Shown piece after piece: positions 1 to 8,432 of a DNA stretch of 64,000 nt. The stretch covers positions 62,001 to 126,000 of the forward strand of contig JANNIH010000088.1 in NCBI GenBank assembly GCA_031404815.1. The letters are read 5' to 3'. The translations under genes were made by a program, and so were the position numbers. Positions within the stretch are counted from its first letter, which is position 1, and each line of letters starts with the position of its first letter. The notes beneath the pieces were generated by a model. The model was not told the origin of the DNA and did not search any database. It worked only from the letters and a program-made list of their open reading frames with translations. The stretch is from DASYKS01 sp031404815. Its GTDB lineage: Bacteria > Acidobacteriota > Thermoanaerobaculia > Multivoradales > UBA5704.

Positions 1-252
1 GGCCGCGAGGACGCTGGGCATGGCCACCGGCCAGCCGTGCGGCGAATTCGCCGGCCGCCCGAGGGACAGGACCTCGCGCAAGAGAGGCTTTCCCCTGTCG
101 CGATCGCGGATCGTCACCTCCCAGTCGTCGGCGTCGAAACTCGCGAGATAGCGCCGCTCCAGGATGGCGATCAAGGCCTGAGGCAGCCCTTCGGTGAACT
201 CGACCTGGGTCAGCTCGAGCGGCGGGCGAAGAGGGATGGGATGCGTTTCCAT
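1..252 (-). CDS. Unknown protein, last gene seen of the GTPase/Hsp70-like operon (partial, 3' end outside window)
   Basis: An open frame runs from an ATG at 252 to the window edge without a stop, giving 84 residues beginning METHPIPLRPP. It starts 21 bp after the stop of the Hsp70-like gene and has the same strand and codon style (G/C third positions), so it is most likely translated as part of the same operon. The visible part is rich in Leu, Arg and Asp, and has no signal peptide, membrane segment or motif that I recognise. Because the 3' end lies outside the window, its length and family cannot be judged. The context suggests another component of the same machinery; this is inference from position only. 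Confidence 0.6.
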   Translation of the reverse strand, partial: METHPIPLRPPLELTQVEFTEGLPQALIAILERRYLASFDADDWEVTIRDRDRGKPLLREVLSLGRPANSPHGWPVAMPSVLAA

Positions 253-273
253 GTCCAGTTGGGGGAGTGCGGT

Positions 274-1452
274 TCAGTCCTCAAACGCGAGATTTTCGCG
301 CCGTTCGATCCAGGGGGGGCGCAGAGGCTTGTCGCTCTCGTCCGCGACCGGCTCCTCTGCGATCGCCACGGGCTCGCCCGCCGCCAAGTGCTTGGTGGGG
401 GCCGAGAGGCTCGTCGCTCTCGGCGTGGCCGGCATCTCGCTCCGAGCCCGGACTTGGTGCCAGGCGGCCGCTCCCGAAGCCAGGTCTTCGCTAGGATCGC
501 AGCTGGTCCAGACATCGCCGAGATTCCGCGCCGCGTCGGCGATGAACGGCCAGATGGATCCGATGCCGCCGACGAGGAGCGCGTCGGCTCGCGATACGGA
601 GAGGCTGCGGAGCTCGTCGTCGACCGCCATTCGGAGGCGCAGAGTGGCGGCGACCACCTCCGGCCAACCCTGGCAATCTTCGAAGCTGATCCGGACCGGC
701 GCGAACAGACGCCGAGGGAGGCCCCCGTCCCACTCGATCGTCCCCCGCTCGCGCGCGAAGCGCGAGACGAGACGCCGGATCGACAGCCGAACGGCGGGAT
801 TCCAGACATAGTCCGGGCCCAGCGGCTCGATGGCGCTCTCCTGCAGCCTGTCGATCAGCCGTTGTCCCCAGATCGCGTATCCGGCGGCCTCGATCCGGGC
901 TCCGGCCGAGCGGGCGAGGATCACCGGCGGCCCCGGCGACGCGAGATCGATCACGCTGGCTTCGAGGGTCGTCGTAAGGTCGCCGCAGCTGATCGCGACG
1001 ACGGTCTGCGGCCGGGTCGGCCGCTCGCCTGGGGCGATCAGCCAGCGGCAGCGCAGAGCCTCCACCGGTGTGATCACGTCGAGATCGTGCAGCCCGGCCC
1101 TGCGGGCGGCGGAGGCGACGGCCCCGGCATCGAGACCATCGCCGATGCTTAGAACGACCCGGTAGCCGTTCTCTTGCACGGGTGCCAGCCGGCCCAGATA
1201 AGCAGTGAGATGCGCGGTGAGACCACCCCAGAAGTGGCCCTGCGCCGCAGCATCGGCCGAGCCCTGCGCATACAGCGGCCGCGGGTTGACTCCTGCGACA
1301 GCCGCCGCTCCCCAAAGGCCCGGCTCCGCGACGAGGTTCGGGATCAGAAGCTGGCGCCCATCGCCGATCCGGCGGGTGACGGCCTCTGCCGCCTCTTCCC
1401 GGAGCGAGATCGCCGTGTACGTCGACTGGTGATCGATGCCGAAGGCGTTCAT
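274..1452 (-). CDS. Hsp70/actin-fold ATPase-like protein
   Basis: The 392-residue protein shows the signature blocks of the Hsp70/actin ATPase fold. These are a phosphate-1 block near residues 4-11 (FGIDHQST), a phosphate-2 block near 151-162 (VAISCGDLTTTL), an adenosine block near 292-300 (LLVGGIGSI), and a following DPSEDLASGAA segment near 319-330 that matches the P-x-E-x-(V/L)-A-x-GAA end of the Hsp70 nucleotide domain. Hsp70 is about 610-640 residues, so this protein is an ATPase domain without a normal substrate-binding domain and lid. The glycine pattern of phosphate-2 is also altered (CGDLTTT rather than DLGGGT). The start at 1452 is chosen because its ATG overlaps the stop of the upstream GTPase (ATGA), implying coupled translation. 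I infer a nucleotide-driven switch serving the neighbouring membrane GTPases. A MreB/ParM-like filament role is an alternative. Confidence 0.72.
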   Translation of the reverse strand: MNAFGIDHQSTYTAISLREEAAEAVTRRIGDGRQLLIPNLVAEPGLWGAAAVAGVNPRPLYAQGSADAAAQGHFWGGLTAHLTAYLGRLAPVQENGYRVVLSIGDGLDAGAVASAARRAGLHDLDVITPVEALRCRWLIAPGERPTRPQTVVAISCGDLTTTLEASVIDLASPGPPVILARSAGARIEAAGYAIWGQRLIDRLQESAIEPLGPDYVWNPAVRLSIRRLVSRFARERGTIEWDGGLPRRLFAPVRISFEDCQGWPEVVAATLRLRMAVDDELRSLSVSRADALLVGGIGSIWPFIADAARNLGDVWTSCDPSEDLASGAAAWHQVRARSEMPATPRATSLSAPTKHLAAGEPVAIAEEPVADESDKPLRPPWIERRENLAFED

Positions 1453-3170
1453 GTCGGAATAGCTCGCGGCTCCGATGCGGTGCGCAGCGCGGCAAGGGTA
1501 TCGCTGATCTCGAGTAGGCGCTGCGTCCGCGGATCGACGGCCGGCTCGGGAACGGCCTCCCGGGCCGCCTCGACGAGGAGGTTCAGCGCTACCTCCTCGC
1601 GGGAGCCGAAGGTGCCGATCATCCATTCGGCGGCCGCGGTGATTCCCTTGCAGGTCGCTTGTAGCTGGTCGTTCTCGACCTGGCGCTTCTGGTTGGTGTC
1701 CAGGCCTGCGAGAACCAGCATCACCAAACCGATGGGAAAAATGACACAGCCCACCCCAACGAGAATGAGCATCAGCCCAATGAAAGTGATCGTTTTCGCC
1801 GTGGCCATTTTCTCGGTCTGGGCGAGTGGTGGTACCGGCGCCAGGAGATCGGCAATCGCGAACTGGGCGTTTACGGCCTGCATGACGGAGGCGGAGGGTA
1901 GGAGGACGCCCGCGCTTCGGGCCGCGGCCCGGAGGTCCTTGTCCAGCGAGGCCAGGAGCTGAGCGGCCAGGGTCCGCAGGTCGTTCGTCAGATCCCTTCC
2001 GTAGGCGCCGTCGGGCTTGAGGATCCCGGGCTTGGCGGTGCTCGTCATGGTGCCGGAGATCCGCCGCACCTCCACCGTGAAAAGGCTGACGAAGCCCCGG
2101 AGCAGGCTCTGCAAGGCGGCGCGGTAATCGCTGATCCGACTTTCGGCAGCCGCCCGCGCTCGCTCGCTCTCGGCTTTCGCCGTGGCGAGATGCACGCGCT
2201 CGGCGCCAGCCCGCTCCTCGACGAGGTCGAAGGATTCTCGGATGGCCAGGCTCAGGCGCTCGTGGCGGGCCTTGTGCACCAGCTCGCGGAGATCGTTGGA
2301 GCCGCCGCCGAGAAGCTCACGGAGGGCGGTACCACCATACTGGGCGAAATTCAGCTGCATACCCACCGCGCTGGCGATGAAGATCGGCGCTTCTTGGCTC
2401 GTCTGGCCACCAACCTCGCGGGCGAAGCCGTGAATCTTGTTGAGCAGCTGCGTCGAGCTCTGGCTGAGGAAGCGATTCCACTCGGCTTCCGGGTTCTGCT
2501 GCAGGAAAACATGGACGATAAAGACCAGGGCGCTCGCGCCGTGCGCGGCCGCGTGCCTGGCAAGGAAGGCCTGTTCTACCTCCGAGAGAAGCTGTTGCGA
2601 GTTCAGTACCCAGACGAGAAGGTCCGCCTCTTCGGCCACTTCGCGCAGGCGATCGTCCATCTCCGGGACATCGTTGAGACCGGGCGGGTCGATCCAGATG
2701 ACGTTGGGCTCCAGGGGGGCGTTCTCCAGCATCAGTTGGATTCGCCGGATCGTAGCGAGGTTCTTCCGCGCTTCGCCGCGCTCGTCGAGCAGAGTGGAGA
2801 CCGAGGCGATCCCCGCGGTCGTACAGGGAATTTCGACGATGCCGTCCACACTCTCCGCCGAGCAGCGATCCGCTTCGCCGGACCGGATGTGGCAGGCGAC
2901 ACCGGTCTCGGGACGGTCCTTGATCGGCAGGATCGCACGGTCCAGGAGAGCATTGATCAGCGACGACTTTCCGGCTTTGAAGTGACCTCCGAAGGCGATC
3001 GTCACCGTCGGCCTCTCGACGGCGACGACCGCGCGGCGCAGCGCACGCAGCGGCGGCGACTCTTCCGCGCTGCAACTGTCGAGAAGGCGGCGCGAGGCGG
3101 CGGCGATATCCAAGGTAGCCTGTTCGGCGACAGGCGGCGACGAGACGGTCGAGGAGTCTTTTCTTTCCAC
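1449..3170 (-). CDS. Dynamin-like GTPase A with a C-terminal membrane hairpin
   Basis: A 573-residue protein if translation starts at the GTG at 3170, which has AAAGG about 9 bases upstream and lies 28 bp after the previous stop. Further upstream the frame would run into the neighbouring gene. The G1/P-loop is GGHFKAGKS at about residues 61-69, a switch-I threonine lies near 89, and G3 is DPPG at about 161-164. No canonical N/TKxD G4 is evident. A coiled-coil-rich middle follows, then a strongly hydrophobic hairpin at about 461-490, the position where bacterial dynamin-like proteins carry their paddle or membrane segment. The family hydrolyses GTP to remodel or tether membranes. It lies between a second dynamin-like gene and an Hsp70-like gene, overlapping the latter by 4 bp. 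Confidence 0.8.
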   Translation of the reverse strand: MERKDSSTVSSPPVAEQATLDIAAASRRLLDSCSAEESPPLRALRRAVVAVERPTVTIAFGGHFKAGKSSLINALLDRAILPIKDRPETGVACHIRSGEADRCSAESVDGIVEIPCTTAGIASVSTLLDERGEARKNLATIRRIQLMLENAPLEPNVIWIDPPGLNDVPEMDDRLREVAEEADLLVWVLNSQQLLSEVEQAFLARHAAAHGASALVFIVHVFLQQNPEAEWNRFLSQSSTQLLNKIHGFAREVGGQTSQEAPIFIASAVGMQLNFAQYGGTALRELLGGGSNDLRELVHKARHERLSLAIRESFDLVEERAGAERVHLATAKAESERARAAAESRISDYRAALQSLLRGFVSLFTVEVRRISGTMTSTAKPGILKPDGAYGRDLTNDLRTLAAQLLASLDKDLRAAARSAGVLLPSASVMQAVNAQFAIADLLAPVPPLAQTEKMATAKTITFIGLMLILVGVGCVIFPIGLVMLVLAGLDTNQKRQVENDQLQATCKGITAAAEWMIGTFGSREEVALNLLVEAAREAVPEPAVDPRTQRLLEISDTLAALRTASEPRAIPT

Positions 3171-3198
3171 GCTGATCACCCTTTCGATGAGAACCGTC

Positions 3199-5232
3199 TC
3201 AAGCGAGAACCTGCTTCGCCTCGGCGAGAATCCCTTCCAATCGCTTCTTGGATTCGGCCGTCTGCTGGGCCAAGCCAGCGAGCTCCGCCAGCCGCTGCTC
3301 TTTCTCCGCCGCACTACGCTGGCTGTTCTCAATGATCGCCTTGAGGTTACGCTGCTCCTCGGCGATGATCGTGGCGATACTCGTCATGAGGGCCTGCTCC
3401 ATGTTGCCGAGCTGCTCGGTCAGAGAGGCTTCGAGAGCAGGGGCCGCGCTCTGGGACAGCGCCGACAGCGGCGGCCGAGGCGGATTCGCGCTGAGATTGC
3501 CGTTGAGGATTTCCTGCAGCGCCTTTTTCTTGACGGCCCCTTCCAAGTACTGCTTTCCCGTAAAGATCTGTGCCGTCAGCGCGGTCAAGATCGCCAGCGG
3601 CAGCGCGACGGTTAAGGACAAACCCAGCAGCGTGCTGGCGAGCCCGGCGGCGACGTAGCTGCCGATGGTGGTAACGGCTCCGCGCCAGCCGAGCGCACCA
3701 CCGCCGACGGCGAGACCGACATCGTGGAAGAACAGCCCGGCGGCGACCCAGCCGGCACGCTCGTACCAACTCATGGGATCCTGGCTCGCCTCGCCGAGCT
3801 CGGGGCCGAGAATCTTGAGATAGAAGTTGCGGTAGGCTTTCTCGGTCTGCTTGATCTCGTGCTGCACGTCCTCCAGCAGCTCTTCGATGATTGGGTCGAG
3901 GGCCTTCTTGGCTCCGCCATTGTTCGCAGAAGACCACTGGGCGAGGCGCTCGGAGATCGTCCGTTGGCAGAAATCGGCCGCTTCCTGCATCATTTTCTTC
4001 TGTTGGATCAGGGACTTCCAGCCTGCCGAGGGAAGCGGGTAGGCGTCGAGCAGCGCGGGTAGCTCTCGCTCGAGATGGATGATCTCCCGTTCAAGGCTGG
4101 CGGTGACCTCCCGCAGCGCCCGCGCCCGATACTTCTCGAAGATCGTCGGGATTTTCTTCCTCGGCTCGTCGATCCGCTCGAGCTGCTGTTGGACCTCCGC
4201 GTACCCCTTCTCAAGGATCGCCCGTTCGGCGTGGAGAGCTGCCGACCGTCGGCGGATCTGATCCTCGACCGGCTGGGTGAGACGGATGGCGCCCTTGACG
4301 AACTTCTCGATGTGCTGCCGGTGGCGCTCGGTGGTCAAGTAGCGGCCGAGGTTCCCTTCAAGGAGATCGAGTCCCGAGGCCTTGACCATGGCGGCATCGC
4401 CCGTGAGCTTCCCCTTCTCGGCCATCTTGGCGTCGACGAAATAGATGTCCTGGGATGCGAAGTCCTGGCCCATGTAGCGGGGCCCCCCACGCATGAGCTT
4501 CACAAGACGATTCCAGGTGAATTGCATGAACTCTTCGTCGATCATCTTGCCGTGCATCAGGTTGACGACCACAAAATTGTGGGTCCCGTCGATGGCGAGC
4601 ACATTATCGACGAACTCCCGTTCGCTACCTCCCGCCAGCACGTCGCTGCGGAATACGACGATGGCCGCGTCGCACGTCCTGGCAGCGTCCTGGGTGATGA
4701 TAGTGCGTTGCGGCATGTCGTCCGTCCCGGGCGAGTCGATGATCGTGACGCCCTGGCGGCAGATCTCGGCCGGGAACCCCATCTGGAACTCGCGGATGTT
4801 GGCGAAGAACTTCTCGGTCTCCTCCTGGTCGGGTTTGACCCGGGCCTCGCGGAGGTAGCGTTCCATCGTCCACTCTTCGCATTTGCCGTCAAGGGTCCAC
4901 TTGCGAACGAAGGCCTTCTCTGCGTAGGAGACCGAAGTGAGGACCGCCGTCGCCGGGAGGTCGCGGACGGGCATCGGACCCTGATCGTCGAGCATACCAG
5001 GGACCGAAACCGCGGGCTTGCCGAGAAGGGCGTTGAGGAGAGTCGATTTGCCGTTTTTGAAGCGCCCGGCAACCATGATGCGGAACGAGTCCTCCATGAG
5101 TTGGCGGGACTGGGTCCGCAGGTCCTTGTCGCTCTCCTTCATTTCGAGCTGTCGGGCCACGGTGGCGACGCTCTCGATGGAGGTCGTCGCCGTCTTCTTG
5201 ATTGCGTTGCTCGCGCTGAGGTCGATGGGCAT
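3199..5232 (-). CDS. Dynamin-like GTPase B with C-terminal membrane segments
   Basis: The 677-residue product has a clear dynamin-type G domain: P-loop GRFKNGKS at residues 56-63, switch-I threonine in LPATAV (T95) and G3 DSPG at 166-169. Long helical stretches follow from about 320 to 470. A 65-residue hydrophobic region at about 493-557 contains two or more membrane-spanning or membrane-inserting segments, and the last 100 residues are again coiled-coil-like. This layout (GTPase, helical stalk, hydrophobic paddle, helical end) is that of bacterial dynamin-like proteins. The ATG at 5232 has AGG eight bases upstream. It is only distantly similar to GTPase A outside the G motifs, so the two may form a heteromer, as tandem bacterial dynamin pairs do. 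Function is inferred from fold and context. Confidence 0.85.
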   Translation of the reverse strand: MPIDLSASNAIKKTATTSIESVATVARQLEMKESDKDLRTQSRQLMEDSFRIMVAGRFKNGKSTLLNALLGKPAVSVPGMLDDQGPMPVRDLPATAVLTSVSYAEKAFVRKWTLDGKCEEWTMERYLREARVKPDQEETEKFFANIREFQMGFPAEICRQGVTIIDSPGTDDMPQRTIITQDAARTCDAAIVVFRSDVLAGGSEREFVDNVLAIDGTHNFVVVNLMHGKMIDEEFMQFTWNRLVKLMRGGPRYMGQDFASQDIYFVDAKMAEKGKLTGDAAMVKASGLDLLEGNLGRYLTTERHRQHIEKFVKGAIRLTQPVEDQIRRRSAALHAERAILEKGYAEVQQQLERIDEPRKKIPTIFEKYRARALREVTASLEREIIHLERELPALLDAYPLPSAGWKSLIQQKKMMQEAADFCQRTISERLAQWSSANNGGAKKALDPIIEELLEDVQHEIKQTEKAYRNFYLKILGPELGEASQDPMSWYERAGWVAAGLFFHDVGLAVGGGALGWRGAVTTIGSYVAAGLASTLLGLSLTVALPLAILTALTAQIFTGKQYLEGAVKKKALQEILNGNLSANPPRPPLSALSQSAAPALEASLTEQLGNMEQALMTSIATIIAEEQRNLKAIIENSQRSAAEKEQRLAELAGLAQQTAESKKRLEGILAEAKQVLA

Positions 5233-5271
5233 GGCCTACCTCGGTCTCTCCCGTTTCGAGACGAAATGGTT

Positions 5272-6786
5272 TCAGTGAACGTTTTCGAGCCGTTGCCGCA
5301 ACTGGCGAAGGGTCGCGAGATGCGGCAACGGCAAATCGGTGCGATGGGTGTCGACGGCGGTCTGTCCGGCCGCGATGGACAGGATCTTCTCGATCTCCTG
5401 CAACTCTGACTTGAGACGCCGCCGGAGCTCTTGGACGGCATCGGAGATCACCACCTCGACCTGGGCGAGCTGCTGCTCGGTGACGGCGACGATCGTGTTG
5501 CGGCCGTACTCGCGATAGCGCCGTATCCCTTCGGAGCGGTAGATCGCCCAGCCGCTCGTCCCCAGCAAGAGAGCGCCAAGGACCGCCGGCAGCGGGCCCG
5601 CTAAGGCGTAGAGGGCGTAGATCAGCCCTCCGCCGCCGAGGATGGCCAGCTTGCCATCGGTGGCGGCGGGCTCGCCCGCGGGTTGGCTCGCGAACGGGAG
5701 GCTCTGCGGCCAGCCGCTCGTGAGATGGGCGCCGTGGAGCGCATCTTGAAAGGCAGCCGGGTAGAGGGCCGGGAGATGGGCTCGCCTGGCCGCGAGATTG
5801 ATCTGCTCCCAGTCGACCGAGGATGCCGCGGCGCTCGCCTCGTCGGCGATCTCGTTCAATCGCTGCCGGAGCTCGGGCTCCGTGCCTTGCGACCAGCTCT
5901 CGACGGCGCTCGACAGGAAGCGCTGGAAGTTACGCCTCAGGTCGGATCGGTCGCTGTGGCTGCCGCCTCCCCGCAGGGCCGCGTCGAGGCCGTTGAGCAG
6001 GTCCTGGCGTAGGCGGAGCACCGAGGTCTCTATGCCTTGCTGGATCTCGAGGGTCGCGCTTTCGATCTTGCGGCGCATCCGCAGCCGAAGCGTCGTGATC
6101 TCTTCCTGAACAGCTTCAATCGCGCTCGGCGGAGCCGCCGCGGCAGGCTCGCTGGAACGGCCGAGCTTCTCCTCCAGTTCGTCGATCACCCGGTGGAGGG
6201 CTAGTGCCGCCATCTCCGTGACTGCCTGCGGCGGAACGGACACCAGATCGGTCAGTCCTCTTCCGTGCTCCTGGGACGGTGGGCCGCTCGTGACCGCGTC
6301 GCCGCGAGAGAAGAAGATATTGTGCTCGGCGAGGTCCTGTTGGCCCCAGCGCATCTTGGGCTCGGGAACCAGCAGGCGCCAGGCGGCTCGCTCCGCGCGC
6401 TCTCGATCCTCGTCGTCGGCGAGCTTTTCCGTTCCGAGGAACAGGAATCCATAGGTTCCCACCGGGCGGGTGAGAAAGAGCTGCTCGATCGTCTCGAGGT
6501 CCGCGGCCTCGATCAGCTCTCCGCATTCGAAAGCCCCGATCAGGAGGCTCGCCTTGCAGGCTGCGAGCGGCATTTCTCTCAGCGGGTTGAACGTCGCGAT
6601 CGTCGCGGGGCGACCGATCCGTTCGCGAGTTGCCTCGGCGGTCTCCCGGCGCGCTGCCGCGACGACGATCTCGTCGAACGAGTCCGTGGCGATCAGGGTG
6701 CAGATCGCGACGGCGGTTCCATTTGCGTCCTGCTGGCGGGCGAGCGGCAGGAGCTCGTCGGCAATCTCTCTCAGTTGAGCGTTCAT
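5272..6786 (-). CDS. Dynamin-plan membrane protein lacking a P-loop
   Basis: This 504-residue protein starts at an ATG that overlaps the stop of the preceding gene (ATGA at 6783-6786). The N-terminal 200 residues resemble an alpha/beta domain but contain no GxxxxGK[ST] and no DxxG. Residues about 220-345 are strongly helical with coiled-coil character. Residues about 380-417 form two adjacent hydrophobic helices, and the tail of about 85 residues is again coiled-coil. The order (globular head, helical stalk, membrane hairpin, helical end) mirrors the two neighbouring GTPases. I read it as a nucleotide-free partner or degenerate paralogue rather than an active GTPase. No family name can be given from sequence alone. 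A structural prediction of the head would test the relationship. Confidence 0.65.
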   Translation of the reverse strand: MNAQLREIADELLPLARQQDANGTAVAICTLIATDSFDEIVVAAARRETAEATRERIGRPATIATFNPLREMPLAACKASLLIGAFECGELIEAADLETIEQLFLTRPVGTYGFLFLGTEKLADDEDRERAERAAWRLLVPEPKMRWGQQDLAEHNIFFSRGDAVTSGPPSQEHGRGLTDLVSVPPQAVTEMAALALHRVIDELEEKLGRSSEPAAAAPPSAIEAVQEEITTLRLRMRRKIESATLEIQQGIETSVLRLRQDLLNGLDAALRGGGSHSDRSDLRRNFQRFLSSAVESWSQGTEPELRQRLNEIADEASAAASSVDWEQINLAARRAHLPALYPAAFQDALHGAHLTSGWPQSLPFASQPAGEPAATDGKLAILGGGGLIYALYALAGPLPAVLGALLLGTSGWAIYRSEGIRRYREYGRNTIVAVTEQQLAQVEVVISDAVQELRRRLKSELQEIEKILSIAAGQTAVDTHRTDLPLPHLATLRQLRQRLENVH

Positions 6787-7316
6787 CGGGGAACTCCCTC
6801 GCCAAAGTCGAGCCAGGCGAAAAAATCGGCCGCGAGGGCCTTGTATTGCGGCAGCATCGGCACCGGGAGATGGACGGCGAGCAGGTCCGATAGCGCGCGG
6901 AGGGTTGCGCGATCTCCTGCGCGACCCGCGAAGAAGCCCGGGACGACCTGGTCGAGGAGCTGCTCGATGTTCTCGAGGGCTTGCCTCAGCTCGGCGACCG
7001 ACAGAAGGACGGGGGGCAGCTGGCAGGCGGCCCACTCCGGCTCGGCAAACGGCTGCACCTCTACGAGCGAGTAGATCAAAAGACGACCCGTCTGTGCCGA
7101 CAGCACCCACCAGCGGTCCGGTGGGCTCTGGCGCACCGGCTCGCCGACGCGGCGAGTCGTCGGGCTGGCAAAATAGGCATAGCCGGGAGCCCCGAAACGC
7201 CGGGTCGGCATGGCGAGCGAGACCGCATGCTCGACGGGGATTTCCACCTGGCGCAGCGGATGAGCCCGCATCCGCTCTCGGATCTCGGAGTAGGGCAGGA
7301 TAGGGAGATTGGACAT
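6783..7316 (-). CDS. Unknown soluble protein of the GTPase operon
   Basis: Encodes 177 residues starting MSNLPILPYSEI at the ATG at 7316, preceded by AGGAG about 11 bases upstream. Longer starts would overlap the peptidase gene. There is no signal peptide or membrane segment. The protein is moderately rich in Pro, Trp and aromatic residues in the middle (a WWVLSAQTG segment about residue 69) and has a leucine-rich helical third quarter. It overlaps the next gene by four bases, so it is translated together with the P-loop-less dynamin-plan protein. I do not recognise the family. By position it could be an adaptor or a substrate/inhibitor for the upstream peptidase, but nothing in the sequence shows this. 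Confidence 0.68.
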   Translation of the reverse strand: MSNLPILPYSEIRERMRAHPLRQVEIPVEHAVSLAMPTRRFGAPGYAYFASPTTRRVGEPVRQSPPDRWWVLSAQTGRLLIYSLVEVQPFAEPEWAACQLPPVLLSVAELRQALENIEQLLDQVVPGFFAGRAGDRATLRALSDLLAVHLPVPMLPQYKALAADFFAWLDFGEGVPR

Positions 7317-7329
7317 GATGGCGAGACTC

Positions 7330-8034
7330 CTAGAGAGTGACGATGTCGGTGACGACACAATTGCCCCCGGCTTGGATCCAGGCGGTCTTCAGCGTGGCAG
7401 CATCGATGAACCGACCGGAGTCTTCGGGGAAGCCACGCCCGCTATCGTTCACGAACGCGCCGAGGACGGTACCCGTCTCGGGATCGCGGGCAACGCCGGT
7501 GACCGTGATGGCGTGATTGGCATCTCCGAAGGCATAGCAGTCAGGGTCGTTCCAAAGTACACCGGCGTTGACTTCGATGATGACACCGCGACCGGACTCG
7601 ACGGTAAGGGCCAAGTCGTCCAGGGAGCGGCCGCTGGCTTCCGAGGCAGGCACACCAAAGTCGGTCAGGATTTGCGCCTGATCCCGCATCGTCGTGCCGC
7701 CCATCTCTGAGGCTTCATCGCCGCCAGTGAAGCAGAGACCGTGCTCGATGGCGTGTTGCACTACCTCTGCTTCGGAGGTTTGGACTCCGAACTGCTTGAG
7801 GACGTCTTCACAGGAGACGAGACCGCAAGTGCCTGTGAAGCCGAACGGGTTGTCGCCCTGGAGGTGATTTAGCTCGCCGTAGCGCTCGGGCTCGCCGACG
7901 ACTAAGGCTTCATCCCCGGTTGGGAGCGTCTCGAGGCGAATCGGAATCTCAACCGACCGGAAGGCGTCGTCGGCGAACTCGCCCCCCTGAATCGGAAGCT
8001 CCTCCAAATTCCTGCCATCTTCCCAAATATTCAT
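7330..8034 (-). CDS. Papain-like (C39-type) cysteine peptidase domain protein
   Basis: The 234-residue protein has the papain-fold catalytic set in order. The nucleophile region is GTCGLVSCEDVL with Cys70, the histidine is in DANHAITVTG with His174, and the third residue is in AFVNDSGRG at Asn196/Asp197. This spacing is seen in C39-like peptidases that usually process peptides or peptidoglycan-linked substrates. There is no signal peptide or membrane segment, so it should act in the cytosol unless exported by an unrecognised route. It is the first complete gene of the operon; its ATG at 8034 has GGAG about 10 bases upstream. Being co-transcribed with membrane-remodelling GTPases and an Hsp70-like ATPase suggests that proteolysis is part of the same response. 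This functional link is inference. Confidence 0.78.
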   Translation of the reverse strand: MNIWEDGRNLEELPIQGGEFADDAFRSVEIPIRLETLPTGDEALVVGEPERYGELNHLQGDNPFGFTGTCGLVSCEDVLKQFGVQTSEAEVVQHAIEHGLCFTGGDEASEMGGTTMRDQAQILTDFGVPASEASGRSLDDLALTVESGRGVIIEVNAGVLWNDPDCYAFGDANHAITVTGVARDPETGTVLGAFVNDSGRGFPEDSGRFIDAATLKTAWIQAGGNCVVTDIVTL

Positions 8035-8104
8035 GCTGCTAGGCTCCTGCCGTTCTCGGCTACTGGGCTTTGAACTGCTATGAGCGCCACGCGCTCGATC
8101 CCGG

Positions 8105-8350
8105 CTACTGGGTCTTTAAGCTCGATTGGTGACGGTAGGTGTGAATGCCTTGGAAGGCGTTGACGAAAGTATCCTGCGTCAGATCCCCCGCCTCCTGGGG
8201 AGGGCAGCGTCGCACGAGAAAGAATCTCTCGACCGACGAACCGTACGCCTGAAATAACTGCCTGAACGAATCCTCAACATCAAAACCCGCCTGGAGATTG
8301 GCGACAAGCCGATTTGCGGCATCGGGATTGGGTGGCTCATTCGGCGCCAT
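8105..8350 (-). pseudogene. Truncated ECF sigma factor fragment (region 2 only)
   Basis: Eighty-one codons from an ATG at 8350 carry a recognisable sigma-70 region 2. It has a FRQLF...YG start, the RRCPPQEAGDLTQDTFVNAF core and a following YRHQSSLKT, where ECF factors continue with a TWL/TWI segment and region 4. Here the frame stops (TAG) directly after SSLKTQ, and the 70 bp to the next gene contains no region 4 in any frame. The stop lies in a short direct repeat (GGCTACTGGG at 8058 and again at about 8102, plus strand). I call it a remnant, although a short protein with region 2 alone cannot be excluded. It sits immediately upstream of the peptidase/GTPase operon on the same strand, so the intact ancestor may have regulated that operon. 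Confidence 0.6.
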
Positions 8351-8353
8351 CGG

Positions 8354-8365
8354 GGAGCTAGCTCC
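8354..8365. promoter_or_regulatory. 12-bp perfect palindrome overlapping the sigma fragment leader
   Basis: GGAGCTAGCTCC reads the same on both strands and lies 4 bp upstream of the ATG of the sigma fragment, so its GGAG also serves as the apparent ribosome binding site. It could be a small operator or only a chance palindrome; no second copy was seen upstream. Confidence 0.3.
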
Positions 8366-8432
8366 GAGTTTGATTCATCCTACTACAACTGAGAGACGGA
8401 CCCTCAGCTATCTAACCCACATCCGGCGACCG

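Noticed and set aside
37..1152. Plus-strand frames of 200-370 codons across the Hsp70-like gene
   Set aside because: Opposite-strand shadows: the minus frame carries family motifs and coupled starts, the plus frames carry none.
8049..8132. Short plus-strand reading ALNCYERHALDPGYWVFKLDW between the peptidase and the sigma fragment
   Set aside because: No start or ribosome binding site, and it overlaps a direct repeat; too short to support.
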